In this document: piece by piece, positions 53,744-62,481 of the stretch
How the letters are laid out: each line of letters starts with the position of its first letter
Position numbering within the stretch: the stretch's first letter is position 1
NCBI GenBank assembly: GCA_002159075.1
Contig: LZRT01000086.1
Span: 1 to 64,000, forward strand
DNA from: Bacillus thermozeamaize
GTDB lineage: Bacteria; Bacillota; Bacilli; ZCTH02-B2
Length of the DNA: 64,000 bases
Direction of reading: 5' to 3'
Made by a program: the position numbers and the translations under genes
The notes under the pieces: model-generated
Seen by the model: the letters and a program-made list of their open reading frames with translations, nothing else
Databases searched by the model: none
Told to the model about the DNA's origin: nothing

Positions 53744-54226
53744 ATGGAAAGTTTGAAAATGCTCCAAAAAGAAGCTGCCGAATTTTTAAGGAAAGCATAT
53801 GGGATTGAATTGAAAATCCCAATCAAAATCAACGGCAGACTCAAGAAAACCCTTGGCAGGTTAGCCTTAAAATCTGGGAAGCCATATGCAATCGAATTGT
53901 CGGCTGATCTTGTGCAGTACCAGGATCTTAAAGTCATCATGGATGTTTTGAAACATGAGTTGATTCATTATGCTTGTTTTGAGCTAGGAAAACCTTTCAA
54001 AGATGGCGAGGAGTATTTCGAGCGCGAATTAGCTAAGCATGGTGTGAGCAAAACCCGCACACATGCCTACAAGGGAAATTTACATGTGTATCGGTGCGTT
54101 TCTTGTGAGAATGTTTCTTTTAGGCACCGAAAATATGCAACCGATGACAAGGGAATTTTAAAATCACGTATATGTGGACGGTGTCATGGCAGATTGCAAT
54201 ATATGGGTATGCAGACAAGAAAATGA
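53744..54226 (+). CDS. SprT-like zinc metalloprotease
   Basis: 160 residues from ATG 53744, preceded by GTGAGGA. The zincin motif KHELIHYACFELGKPFKDGE holds HExxH with its third ligand region. A C-terminal zinc ribbon (YRCVSCENVSF...RICGRCHGRL) completes the SprT/YpjP-like layout. SprT-like proteins are thought to cleave DNA-bound proteins; small versions like this are frequent in phages and conjugative elements of Bacilli. AT-rich codon use contrasts with the catabolic cluster before it. Confidence 0.85.
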   Translation: MESLKMLQKEAAEFLRKAYGIELKIPIKINGRLKKTLGRLALKSGKPYAIELSADLVQYQDLKVIMDVLKHELIHYACFELGKPFKDGEEYFERELAKHGVSKTRTHAYKGNLHVYRCVSCENVSFRHRKYATDDKGILKSRICGRCHGRLQYMGMQTRK

Positions 54227-54235
54227 ACGGAATGA

Positions 54236-54275
54236 AAAGGCCAAGGTTCAACCCTATAGTTGCCTTGGCCTTTTT
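54236..54275 (+). terminator. Intrinsic terminator after the SprT-like gene
   Basis: AAAAGGCCAAGG and CCTTGGCCTTTTT form a 12-pair stem with a 16-base loop; the T-run follows in the plus direction. Confidence 0.88.
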
Positions 54276-54308
54276 CGTATACATGAAGTTTAAGAGCGAG
54301 GGAAGAAG

Positions 54309-54660
54309 ATGTTTCAAAAAGCCGGTCTGGCCGGGTTATCCACAGGGGCCGGCACCACCGAGGAAACTAAGGAAACGAGAACCATCCGCTACCTGGACAA
54401 AGAATATACGGTTCCCGCAAAAACAGAGCGGATTGTGATTACCGGAAGCCTGGAGGCGATGGAAGACGCGCTGGTGCTTGGCGTCAAACCGGTGGGGGCG
54501 ATGACCGTTGGCGGGAAGTTTCCGGATATGTTTGCGGCAATCACGGATGCCGCGGAGTCCATTGGGGAAAAGCAACAACCCAACGTGGAAACGATCCTGA
54601 AACTGAAACCGGATGTGATCTTGAGCACAACGAAATTCCCCCCGGATGTCAGTGAAAAAA
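54309..54660 (+). pseudogene. FeuA-like siderophore-binding protein, truncated
   Basis: The frame from ATG 54309 gives TIRYLDKEYTVPAKTERIVI, TGSLEAMEDALVLGVKPVGA and VETILKLKPDVILSTTKFPP, the N-terminal lobe of a FeuA-type catecholate siderophore-binding protein. The lipoprotein signal is missing; a short unrelated N-terminus (MFQKAGLAGLSTGAGTT) replaces it. Homology ends at about 54660 and is followed directly by esterase sequence. The C-terminal lobe is gone. Confidence 0.75.
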
Positions 54661-54675
54661 AGGAACTGCCTCCGA

Positions 54676-55165
54676 GACCCGATGGCAGCGTATGGCCGGG
54701 AACACGGCGGGGCAGATGCATTTCTCACATTCATTGAAGAAGAGTTGAAGCCTTGGATCGAGCGTGAGTTTAAGATCGACGGCACGAGACAAGCGATCAT
54801 CGGTCACTCTCTCGACGGACTTTTCGTGTGCACACGCTGTTTACCAAGCCGGGCGCCTTTCGGACATATGTGGCAGGAAGTCCGTCCATTCATTGGAGCA
54901 GGCGGATCATTCTTGATGAAGAGTGGCAATTTGCCTCCAGGTTGGAACATGAACGGATGGATGTGCAGGTCCTGCTGGCGGTGGGAGAACTGGAGAAAAG
55001 CCATAAAAGCGGCTTGCCCAGAACGCGAAGGAGCTTGCGGACCGCCTGTCCAACCTGGCCAGCCGCGGTGTGCAGGTGGAGTTCAAGGAGTTTGAAGGCA
55101 AAAACCACGTATCAATACTGCCTGCCTTGATCAGCCGGGCCGTTCGGTTTGCATTGGGCGGGTGA
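54676..55165 (+). pseudogene. Siderophore esterase (BesA/IroE-like), frameshifted remnant
   Basis: The remnant reads REHGGADAFLTFIEEELKPW and continues to QAIIGHSLDGLF, the nucleophile elbow of BesA/YbbA-type esterases with Gly to Asp just after the Ser-Leu. The frame then shifts: LFTKPGAFRTYVAGSPSIHW continues in a second frame to LLAVGELEKSHKS, and NAKELADRLSNLASRGVQVE ends in a third (GKNHVSILPALISRAVRFAL, stop 55163-55165). At least two frameshifts. In B. subtilis feuABC and besA adjoin, so feuB and feuC were probably lost between this and the preceding fragment. Confidence 0.72.
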
Positions 55166-55252
55166 AGGATTGGGAAAGCGGGAACGGTGGATTCACCGGA
55201 GTTTGTCACCACTCTGTTCCAAGGGTGGATGACTTTGTAATATATTACGCAT

Positions 55253-56782
55253 TTATATTTTTATATTGCGGATGACTTCTTCCAATTCTTGCGACAATTT
55301 ATTCAGACTTTCAGCGGATAATGTTACTTTATTGGCTGTGTTCCATTGTTCGTTTGAAGCGGAAGCGACTTGTTGAATGTTAGTGGAAAATTCTTTTATG
55401 ATTTTCAACATATCTTCCAGGGTTGCGGTTATTTCTTCGGAACCGGCTGCCATTTCTTCTAATACTGCGGAAAGATCCTGATTCTGTTCCGCAACTTGTT
55501 GCGTAGCATATAAAATGCGGTTGAAAGCTTCTATAGCCTCCTTGCTTTTTGTGATGCCGATTTCAACTTCTTTGTTGACTTTATTCATCGCCTTTACCGC
55601 AAGGGTGGTATCTGCTTGAACAGATTTGATCAAGTCTGAAATTTGATAGGCGGATTGGGCGGACTGTTCAGCGAGTTTCCGGACTTCACTGGCGACAACG
55701 GCAAATCCACGGCCATGTTCACCAGCTTTTGCCGCTTCAATGGCAGCATTCAAAGAAAGCAAGTTGGTTTTGGAAGCAAGATCGGTGATGATTTTGACGA
55801 TTTGTTCGATTTCCTTGGAACGTTCGTCTAACATGGTTACGATGGAAGCGAAATCATGAGTCAATGCATGGATCGTTTCTATTTGCGCAATTGCATTCTG
55901 AATAGATGAATTTCCCCGTTCCGCTTCTTTGGCCGCTTCCTGTGACACTTCGGCAACCCTGGATGATGTTTCCGTAATATGCTGGATGCCGATCGCCATT
56001 TCTTCTATGGCTCTGGCTGCTTCGGTTGCAGCCTGTACTTGGGTATCCGAGCCGTTTTTTATTTCCAGTATGGCCGATTTTATATTAGTGGAAAGATTTT
56101 TGCTCTCCTTGGAATGGGTAAACAGTTGATTGGAGGTGGTCGCCACCTGTCGGGATGTCAACGTAAGAGATTGAATCATTTGGTTTTTAAACGTTTGTTT
56201 TTGTTCTTTTTCCTTCTGTAATTCCTCAGTGACTTTTTTCTTATTCACGATGACCCAAATGCTGGCTCCGGAAGTTGCCAACAAGAAAACGGCATGGATA
56301 AGAACCATCGAAAAAGCATATGTTGACGATCCGTACACCAATTCAGGAACGAAGAAATAACCGCCCAGATGTTGGAGCGTAAAGAGAACTGTCATCACTA
56401 CAGTTAATGTGATGTTTTCGTAATAAGAAATCATGGCGATGACCATAAAAATAGAAAAATGGTATTCGACCATTCCGTTTCCGCCGGCAATCATCGAAAT
56501 GCTGCTGAACGTCAGAATGAGTGTATTGAACAATGGAATCCAACGATGGTCCCCCTTTTTTCGGTATAACCAAAAGGTGAATAAAAATAGCGCCAAAGGG
56601 GTGAGGAGAATAACATTCAATATTAAATCAAACTTTCCGGATATGTGAGAATGGTCGATCCGGTGGATGTTGAACATTCGATGTAAAAAATGGATCATCA
56701 AGGATGACAACATCGTCAAAAAGGATAATGCAATAATCAATCGATTTTTCTCCTTAATCACTAAATTTGTCTGATGAAACAT
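55253..56782 (-). CDS. Methyl-accepting chemotaxis protein with a polytopic membrane sensor
   Basis: 509 residues from ATG 56782, seven bases after AAGGAG. About six membrane segments fill residues 15-180 and include [20 protein letters not shown]. There is no large extracellular ligand domain and no clear HAMP. The cytoplasmic signalling part has the MCP hairpin tip [20 protein letters not shown] and [20 protein letters not shown]. It probably senses within the membrane or through short loops. It stands alone, with no che genes nearby. Confidence 0.9.
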   Translation of the reverse strand: MFHQTNLVIKEKNRLIIALSFLTMLSSLMIHFLHRMFNIHRIDHSHISGKFDLILNVILLTPLALFLFTFWLYRKKGDHRWIPLFNTLILTFSSISMIAGGNGMVEYHFSIFMVIAMISYYENITLTVVMTVLFTLQHLGGYFFVPELVYGSSTYAFSMVLIHAVFLLATSGASIWVIVNKKKVTEELQKEKEQKQTFKNQMIQSLTLTSRQVATTSNQLFTHSKESKNLSTNIKSAILEIKNGSDTQVQAATEAARAIEEMAIGIQHITETSSRVAEVSQEAAKEAERGNSSIQNAIAQIETIHALTHDFASIVTMLDERSKEIEQIVKIITDLASKTNLLSLNAAIEAAKAGEHGRGFAVVASEVRKLAEQSAQSAYQISDLIKSVQADTTLAVKAMNKVNKEVEIGITKSKEAIEAFNRILYATQQVAEQNQDLSAVLEEMAAGSEEITATLEDMLKIIKEFSTNIQQVASASNEQWNTANKVTLSAESLNKLSQELEEVIRNIKI

Positions 56783-56788
56783 GCCCAC

Positions 56789-57105
56789 ACTCCTTCGTTT
56801 CGTGCCCCTTCAGGCAACCTTGATCTTTTTTCGTTCATGCAGGATGCGTTCGCGCTGTTGTTTTTGACCCGCCGGCAGATATCCAAAAGATACGCTTGGT
56901 TATTGTCTCATGATGTATTTTCGTCGTTACCCTTGGTGAATCCTTCCTCGTCGCATATGAATGCAAGCGAAGTCATTTGAAACAAGTCATAAAAAAAGCG
57001 TGTTCACCCGTAATGGGTGAATGCGTCTTCTTCTGTTCTTCTGTTTTGAACAGCGTGGATTCGTGAGTGATGGAACGGTAGAAAGCCGGCAAATCATTCG
57101 TTCTA
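56789..57105. other. Intergenic region between divergent MCP and TetR genes
   Basis: About 320 bases without a gene. A hairpin TTCACCC-GTAAT-GGGTGAA (57003-57021) has a seven-base A run on its left, which on the minus strand would be a T run, so it may terminate leftward transcripts. Nothing else is recognised. Confidence 0.45.
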
Positions 57106-57181
57106 TTGACTGACCGGTCATATATAAATTATAATTGGTAGCGTTATTGCTTATAATCGAAACTGACTATCCGGACAGTCA
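57106..57181 (+). promoter_or_regulatory. TetR/MFS promoter with two CCGG-centred operators
   Basis: TTGACT (57106-57111), 18 bases, TATAAT (57130-57135). The spacer holds the perfect palindrome TGACCGGTCA (57111-57120). Downstream, TGACTATCCGGACAGTCA (57164-57181) is an 18-base imperfect palindrome also centred on CCGG and starting TGACT. Both would be bound by the TetR protein encoded next, giving autorepression and control of the efflux gene. Confidence 0.65.
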
Positions 57182-57197
57182 TCAATTCGGCACAAGG

Positions 57198-58082
57198 ATG
57201 TGTAAAAAGGTGAATGAAAAGAAACTCAAAATCATCCGGTCGGCGATGAAATTGTTTGCCCAAAAAGGATTGGATGCCACTTCGATTCAAGAAATTGCGG
57301 ATAGGAGCGGCATTTCCAAGGGTGCGTTCTATTTGCACTTTCGCTCGAAAGAAGAGTTGTTGTTGTCTCTTTTTCAATATGATGCCGAGAAAATTGATGA
57401 AATCATCGCCCAGGCGGAACAACAGGACCTTCCTGCAAGGGACAAATTTGTCCTGCAGCTGACCCGGTTGTTTCAGCATCTGCTGGATAACAGGGAAATC
57501 ATCATCTTGAACTTCAGGGAAGAAGTGCTGCACATAAACAAAGAAATGGCGCATTTTTTTCGCAAACTCCGGCAAAAACAGCGGCAATGGCTGGAAAACG
57601 TTTTTTTATCCATCTATGGCGAGACGGTGCGTCCTTATTTGTATGATGCGACCGTGATTTTTCACGGCATCATGAAGTCTTATCTCATGCTGATGATTGT
57701 GCACCGCATTGAACTGGATGTGGAGCGGTTGGCGCGGTTTATTGTGAACCGCTTGGATGAGGTGGTGAACGGGATGGTGTCAGGACGGCAGAAGCCGTTG
57801 CTGACCCAGGAAATGCTGGCGCCGCTGTATGCTCCCGCCAATGACATCCATGAGCAGGTGATCGGGATCCTGGAACAAATGAAGGATACATTGAACCGGC
57901 TCGACATGAATGAAGCGGAAAAGGGGGAATTGTTTGATAGTATCAAGTATTTGCTTGCCGAATTTAAAAAAGGGCAGCCGCCAACCTTTATGGTCAAGGG
58001 ATTGTTGGCCAATTTTAGTAAGTTCGGGGAATTTGACCATTACCGGCAGGCAATTGCCGACCTGATGGGCATTGAATGGTAG
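57198..58082 (+). CDS. TetR-family regulator of the adjoining efflux pump
   Basis: 294 residues, long for TetR. The N-terminal HTH (KKLKIIRSAMKLFAQKGLDA, TSIQEIADRSGISKGAFYLH) precedes an extended helical domain like YhgD/YerO-type regulators. ATG 57198 is used although its ribosome site (AAGG) is weak; GTG 57210 is an alternative. The stop lies 14 bases before the MFS transporter start. Upstream operators indicate autoregulation, with relief probably by a pump substrate. Confidence 0.87.
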   Translation: MCKKVNEKKLKIIRSAMKLFAQKGLDATSIQEIADRSGISKGAFYLHFRSKEELLLSLFQYDAEKIDEIIAQAEQQDLPARDKFVLQLTRLFQHLLDNREIIILNFREEVLHINKEMAHFFRKLRQKQRQWLENVFLSIYGETVRPYLYDATVIFHGIMKSYLMLMIVHRIELDVERLARFIVNRLDEVVNGMVSGRQKPLLTQEMLAPLYAPANDIHEQVIGILEQMKDTLNRLDMNEAEKGELFDSIKYLLAEFKKGQPPTFMVKGLLANFSKFGEFDHYRQAIADLMGIEW

Positions 58083-58096
58083 GGGAGAGTGATGCT

Positions 58097-59701
58097 ATGG
58101 TTCAGACGACCAACCAAATTACAGGGCCGCGTAAAAAGTGGGCATTGGCAACCGTTTTGTTGACCATGTTTTTTTCTTCCATGAACCAAACCATCGTGTC
58201 GACAGCCATGCCGACCATCGTGTCCGATTTGAACGGATTTTCACTGTATACCTGGCTGTTCAGTTCGTTCATGATGGCCTCGGCAATCACCGTGCCGATT
58301 TATGGCAAGCTGTCTGACGTTTACGGCCGCAAACCGTTTTATATCTTTGGCCTGATCATGTTTATGATCGGCTCCGCTGTCAGCGGGCAGGCGCGTACCA
58401 TGCTCGAACTGGTGCTGGCCAGGGGGTTGCAGGGCATCGGCGCCGGGGCCATGATGAGCATGCCGCGGGCAACCATTGGCGATATTTTTAATCCGCGGGA
58501 GCGCGGGCGCTGGATGGGTGTGATTGGTGCGGTTTTCGGTTTGTCCAGCCTGCTTGGCCCGACGATCGGAGGATGGATCACGGACACATTTTCCTGGAGG
58601 TGGATCTTTTACATCAATTTGCCGTTTGGATTGCTGGCGCTTATTGGCGTGCTGTTTTCCCTCCCCAAGGTGCGCACGGAGGAGCAGGTCAAAGTGGATT
58701 GGCTGGGGGCTGTGTTGCTGACGATGGGTCTGGTTCCCATTTTGCTCGGCTTTACATGGGCGGGAACCAAGTACGCATGGACATCCCCTGTTGAATTGGC
58801 TCTCTTTGGGAGCGGCATTGTCGCTCTTGCGATTTTCATTTTCGCAGAGCAAAAAGTGTCCGATCCGATCATTACCCCCCGGTTGTTTGGCAGCCGGATT
58901 TTCTCGATATCGCTCGTCCTGGGGGTATTTATGTCCATGGCGATGTTCGGAAGCATGATCTTTCTTCCTCTTTACATTCAGGGCGTGGTAGGCATGAATG
59001 CCCAGAATAGCGGATTGGTCATGGCGCCGATGATGATCAGTTTTATCATCGGAAGCATGGTGTCTGGACGGGTCATGACACGGACAGGAAAATACCGCGT
59101 TCTTTCTCACGTGAGCGCGGCCTTCATCGTCTTGGGAACCTTGTTGCTGACGAGGATGGACGCGAACACGGCGTATCCGGTGGTGATCGTGAACATGGTG
59201 GTCTTGGGGCTGGGCATCGGTTCGCTCATGCCGCTGTTGAATGTCGCCGTGCAAAACGCTTTTCCATACCGGATGATGGGCACAGTCAACGCGACCCAGC
59301 AATTTGTCTTTTCCCTTGGCGGCGTCATTGCCGCGCCGATTTTTGGTTCCATTTTGAACCATGAGTTTCAAGCGCGATTGAGTCAAATGATGCCCGAAAA
59401 ACTGCAAGCGGTGGCGGGGGATATGTCGCAGTTTGATCCGCAAACCTTGCTGACGGCACAGGCGCAGCAGGCAATCGCGGAGCAATTTGCCAAATATGGA
59501 GCGGCTGGCCAGCAACTGTACCACCAACTGCTTCATGCCGTGAAAGTGTCGCTGTCTGCGGGCATCAGCGAATTGTTTTTCGTTGGTTTCATTTTTGCTG
59601 GCCTTTGCTTCATCGGGACCTTTTTCTTGCCGGAACGCAAGCTGATGGGGGAAGAGTACTACAGCGACGCATCCGGTGAAAATGCTTTGGAAACGAAGTG
59701 A
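58097..59701 (+). CDS. MFS multidrug efflux transporter (DHA2, EmrB/QacA type)
   Basis: 534 residues with about 14 membrane segments. Motif A GKLSDVYGRKPFYIFGLIMF in loop 2-3, motif C region GAVFGLSSLLGPTIGGWITD, and DHA2-type N-terminus SMNQTIVSTAMPTIVSDL. ATG 58097 follows GGGGAGAGTG. It is exported with its TetR regulator as a two-gene resistance module, a common unit in Bacillales. Substrates are likely cationic or lipophilic drugs. Confidence 0.93.
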   Translation: MVQTTNQITGPRKKWALATVLLTMFFSSMNQTIVSTAMPTIVSDLNGFSLYTWLFSSFMMASAITVPIYGKLSDVYGRKPFYIFGLIMFMIGSAVSGQARTMLELVLARGLQGIGAGAMMSMPRATIGDIFNPRERGRWMGVIGAVFGLSSLLGPTIGGWITDTFSWRWIFYINLPFGLLALIGVLFSLPKVRTEEQVKVDWLGAVLLTMGLVPILLGFTWAGTKYAWTSPVELALFGSGIVALAIFIFAEQKVSDPIITPRLFGSRIFSISLVLGVFMSMAMFGSMIFLPLYIQGVVGMNAQNSGLVMAPMMISFIIGSMVSGRVMTRTGKYRVLSHVSAAFIVLGTLLLTRMDANTAYPVVIVNMVVLGLGIGSLMPLLNVAVQNAFPYRMMGTVNATQQFVFSLGGVIAAPIFGSILNHEFQARLSQMMPEKLQAVAGDMSQFDPQTLLTAQAQQAIAEQFAKYGAAGQQLYHQLLHAVKVSLSAGISELFFVGFIFAGLCFIGTFFLPERKLMGEEYYSDASGENALETK

Positions 59702-59774
59702 TGGACGCATACCGGTCGAGTGGCGTCATTCAGTCAAGTGGTGTCATTAAGTAGAAGCTTTGGAATGTGTCACA

Positions 59775-60317
59775 TTATCTTTCCGGCGCAGGTGGCCGAA
59801 ACCGTTCCAAGTGAATGATTTCCTCCCTTGGCAGCGGCTCTTTTGGCGCCGGTTGCTGGTCAGGATAGCCCAGGCCGAGAATGGCCACCACCCGCCGGTC
59901 CGCAGGAATCGAGAGCGCGTTCCGGACATAGGTTTCCCGGCGCGCCGACTCTTCTGCGTCTTCGGCATGATAGATGGCCCCAAAGGCTGCCCCCAGACCA
60001 AGGCCGACCGCCGCCAGCCAGATGAATCCGCAGGCAATGGAGGCGTCCTGCAGCCAGTACTTGCTGACATCCGGACGGGCGGTTACGGCGATGGCCGCCG
60101 CGGCTTCTTTCAGCCATGGAACAAAAGGAGTGGATTGGGACAGGTGTTCCAGCATTTTTTTGTCCGTGACAAGGATAAATTCCCGGGACGGCAGGTTGTT
60201 GCCGGTCGGCGATAGGTATGCCGCGTCAAGCAACTGCGCCAGGACCTCCCGCTCAACCGGCCTTTGCTGGTAGCGGGTGATCTCACGCCGTTGGCGAATG
60301 GCTTCCAAGACATTCAT
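59775..60317 (-). CDS. Nitroreductase-family flavoprotein
   Basis: 180 residues from ATG 60317, preceded by GGAGG. FMN-binding RQRREITRYQQRPVEREVL, SPTGNNLPSREF, and the C-terminal IPADRRVVAILGLGYPDQQP define the NfsA/Frm2-like fold. It reduces nitro- or quinone-type compounds with NAD(P)H. The 3' end is 73 bases after the convergent MFS gene. No shared operon with neighbours. Confidence 0.9.
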   Translation of the reverse strand: MNVLEAIRQRREITRYQQRPVEREVLAQLLDAAYLSPTGNNLPSREFILVTDKKMLEHLSQSTPFVPWLKEAAAAIAVTARPDVSKYWLQDASIACGFIWLAAVGLGLGAAFGAIYHAEDAEESARRETYVRNALSIPADRRVVAILGLGYPDQQPAPKEPLPREEIIHLERFRPPAPER

Positions 60318-60449
60318 TCTTTTTTCCTCCATTTCGTTCGATTTTATCGGAATAGGCCTATTTTAGTATGAAACAAAACCGGAATCCATACCGTGAGCCA
60401 GATCACAGTCTGCGATCATTGTTTCAGGTATGATTGAAGCACCCTAAGT

Positions 60450-60470
60450 GTGGTATGCTTGGAATACCAC
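60450..60470. promoter_or_regulatory. Perfect 7-7-7 inverted repeat before the hemerythrin gene
   Basis: GTGGTAT-GCTTGGA-ATACCAC, 34 bases upstream of the hemerythrin ATG. It overlaps an extended -10-like TGGTATGCT (60451-60459). It could be an operator or a 5' mRNA hairpin. Confidence 0.45.
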
Positions 60471-60503
60471 TTTCGATCTTTTGGCTTTCAGGAGGAATGG
60501 AAA

Positions 60504-60992
60504 ATGAAACGGCATCCGGCGCTTCATCCCTTGTCCCATCACCATCATCATGCCCTTGCTGCGGCCAAGCGCCTGAAGATGGCCGGTATCCAGCACAAGG
60601 GATACCGGTTGGAAGAGGTGCGTGATCTATTGGCCGCCTTCTGGCATTCCGGCGGCCAGGCACATTTTCGTGAGGAAGAAGAGGTTCTCCTTCCCGCGTA
60701 TGCCCAGTATGCCTCGCCGGATCATCCGGAAATCGTCCGGATGTTGCTGGAACATATACAGATCCGGTCCCTCGTCGATCAGATCCTGAACCGGGGTGAC
60801 GTCACGGAGGAAACAATGTCGCGCCTGGGTTATTTGCTCGAGAGTCATGTCCGAAGGGAAGAGCGGATCATTTTTCCCTTGATCGAACAGGCCATTCCGG
60901 AGGAAAGGCTGCAAGCATTGGCCCCCTATTTTCATATGAACTTCAATAGTGATTCCTCTTTAATTTCAGTTTTTCCGGATCGTACAGAATGA
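60504..60992 (+). CDS. Hemerythrin HHE domain protein
   Basis: 162 residues from ATG 60504 (AGGAGGA upstream). The four-helix bundle carries the di-iron ligands: HHHHHALAAAKR near residue 11, HFREEEEVLLPAY, LLEHIQIRSLV, and HVRREERIIFPLIEQ. Such proteins bind oxygen, NO or iron. The last 50 bases overlap the convergent Crp/Fnr-type gene, an arrangement that suggests mutual antisense control. Confidence 0.9.
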   Translation: MKRHPALHPLSHHHHHALAAAKRLKMAGIQHKGYRLEEVRDLLAAFWHSGGQAHFREEEEVLLPAYAQYASPDHPEIVRMLLEHIQIRSLVDQILNRGDVTEETMSRLGYLLESHVRREERIIFPLIEQAIPEERLQALAPYFHMNFNSDSSLISVFPDRTE

Positions 60993-61623
60993 TCTGCTGG
61001 CGCCCTGTGTCCAGCAGTTGTTCCTTTTTCAGGTGATTCAGCATGCGGCTGACTGTTTCGCGGGATGTGCCCAGCATGTTGGCCAGATCCTGATTGGTCA
61101 GCGGGATATGGATGACGGTATGCCCGTTTTGAACCACGCCGTATTCATCGGCCAGGTGTAAAAGAATATCAATCAACCGGTGCAAGACATCGGCTGACAT
61201 CATCTTTTGCAGGCGTTGCTGCAGGTCCATGATTTTTTGCTCCATGTGAGCGATCACTTGCGCCGCCATCCGAGGGTGGCTGGCCAGCAGGTTTCTGAAA
61301 TCGGAAATCGGGATGACGAGCAGCTCGGTCTCCTGGATTGCCTCTGCCGTGGCAGGATAAGGGACGTCATCAAAAAGCCCGACATGGGGAAACATTTCTC
61401 CCTGATGCAACAGGGAGATCAGTTGTTCCTTCCCGGTTTCATCCACTTTATAGGTTTTGACAATGCCTTTGAGGATGAAGAAGATCGCTTCCCGCTCCTG
61501 CCCTTCGCGGAAGATGGTGCCATGTTTGGGGTAATTCCGTTGATCGAACCTCAGATGCAGCCGCTCGAACGCGTCCGGCTCGATGTCACGGAACAAGGGG
61601 ATCTTTCGAAAAAGGTGGAACAT
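60943..61623 (-). CDS. Crp/Fnr-family transcriptional regulator
   Basis: 226 residues. The cyclic-nucleotide-binding fold (residues ~10-125; GTIFREGQEREAIFFILKGI, DVPYPATAEAIQETELLVIP) is joined by a dimerisation helix to a winged helix (LTNQDLANMLGTSRETVSRM). There are no cysteines, so it does not carry an FNR-type iron-sulfur cluster. The phosphate-binding RxS of cAMP-type Crp is also not obvious. A haem or redox-indirect signal is possible given the hemerythrin neighbour. The 3' end overlaps that gene by 50 bases. Confidence 0.9.
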   Translation of the reverse strand: MFHLFRKIPLFRDIEPDAFERLHLRFDQRNYPKHGTIFREGQEREAIFFILKGIVKTYKVDETGKEQLISLLHQGEMFPHVGLFDDVPYPATAEAIQETELLVIPISDFRNLLASHPRMAAQVIAHMEQKIMDLQQRLQKMMSADVLHRLIDILLHLADEYGVVQNGHTVIHIPLTNQDLANMLGTSRETVSRMLNHLKKEQLLDTGRQQIILYDPEKLKLKRNHY

Positions 61624-61696
61624 GCGGCGCCCGCCCTTCCATCACTTTCTTATTTTCATTGTAAGGGATGTGGGGAAGAAAGAGGAGGGATTGATC

Positions 61697-62026
61697 ATGA
61701 ATTTGGCCACGCTGACGGAGGCGTATTCCTTATCTGCCGACGGTCCGACCAAACAGGTTCTGTTTCGTTCGCAAGAGATGGTCTTGATCCTGTTTGGCTT
61801 TTTGCCCGGACAGGCTTTGCCTCCCCACAAACATCCCGATTTTTACCTGCAGGTGTTTGTCCTCCAAGGCAGCGGACTTTTTCGGGTGGATGAGGAAGAA
61901 TTGCCGGCGACGGCACCGCAGGTATTGACTTGCGAAGGTAATGTGAGTTTCGGTGTGCTCAACAACAGCCAGGAGCCACTTTACCTTCTGGTGATGCTCC
62001 GCCGATCTCCAATGCCTGATGGATAA
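61697..62026 (+). CDS. Cupin-domain protein
   Basis: 109 residues from ATG 61697, after GAGGAGGGA. It is a single cupin barrel: QEMVLILFGFLPGQALPPHK with the PxHxHPDFYLQVFVLQGSG metal motif (two or three His and Glu/Gln ligands) and a C-terminal strand set. It is divergent from the Crp/Fnr gene with a 73-base gap, so it is a candidate target. Function unknown. Confidence 0.82.
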   Translation: MNLATLTEAYSLSADGPTKQVLFRSQEMVLILFGFLPGQALPPHKHPDFYLQVFVLQGSGLFRVDEEELPATAPQVLTCEGNVSFGVLNNSQEPLYLLVMLRRSPMPDG

Positions 62027-62083
62027 AATAGGCTGATTTCCCGCACACTAAGAAGAGAAACCAGTGTAGGAGTGTGATGGGAA

Positions 62084-62281
62084 ATGTCCAGAGAAAATGT
62101 CGAGAAAATGAAAAAAATGATTGAAACCACGCAGGAGAGGATCCGATCGTCCCGCGACTACGTGGAAGACAATGAGGTTTCCGGTGAACAGAAGGTGCGG
62201 ATGCAGGAGAAAAACGAACGGCGTCAGGAAGCCATTGAACGCTGGCAGGAGGAGATTGAGGACGAATTGCGGAACATGTAG
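62084..62281 (+). CDS. tlp: Small acid-soluble spore protein Tlp
   Basis: 65 residues, almost entirely helical and highly charged: NVEKMKKMIETTQERIRSSR and MQEKNERRQEAIERWQEEIE. This is the thioredoxin-like (Tlp) SASP family, made in the forespore under sigma-G in B. subtilis. It is a further sign that the organism sporulates. A strong terminator follows. Confidence 0.88.
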   Translation: MSRENVEKMKKMIETTQERIRSSRDYVEDNEVSGEQKVRMQEKNERRQEAIERWQEEIEDELRNM

Positions 62282-62316
62282 GATGCAGAAAGCGGATGGA
62301 TATCGCGCTCCACTTT

Positions 62317-62366
62317 AGAGAGACTGTCCCTAAATTTGCTGGCATGAAAGGGACAGTCTCTTCTTG
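62317..62366 (+). terminator. Intrinsic terminator after tlp
   Basis: AGAGACTGTCCCT and AGGGACAGTCTCT form a 12- to 13-pair stem with a ~24-base loop, followed by TCTTGTTTG. Confidence 0.75.
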
Positions 62367-62481
62367 TTTGATCAAGCCCGTTTCCAAGCCTCAAATCCGG
62401 CGGCACGGGACGTTCATGATGAGCAAGGGGAGGTTTTCAATCATATACTCCTGTATAGCCTTTTTCAAGGGAGCGAAGGAC

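Noticed and set aside
58241-59710. 489-codon open frame antisense to the MFS transporter
   Set aside because: A shadow rich in His, Gln and Arg; the sense strand encodes a clear 14-span transporter.
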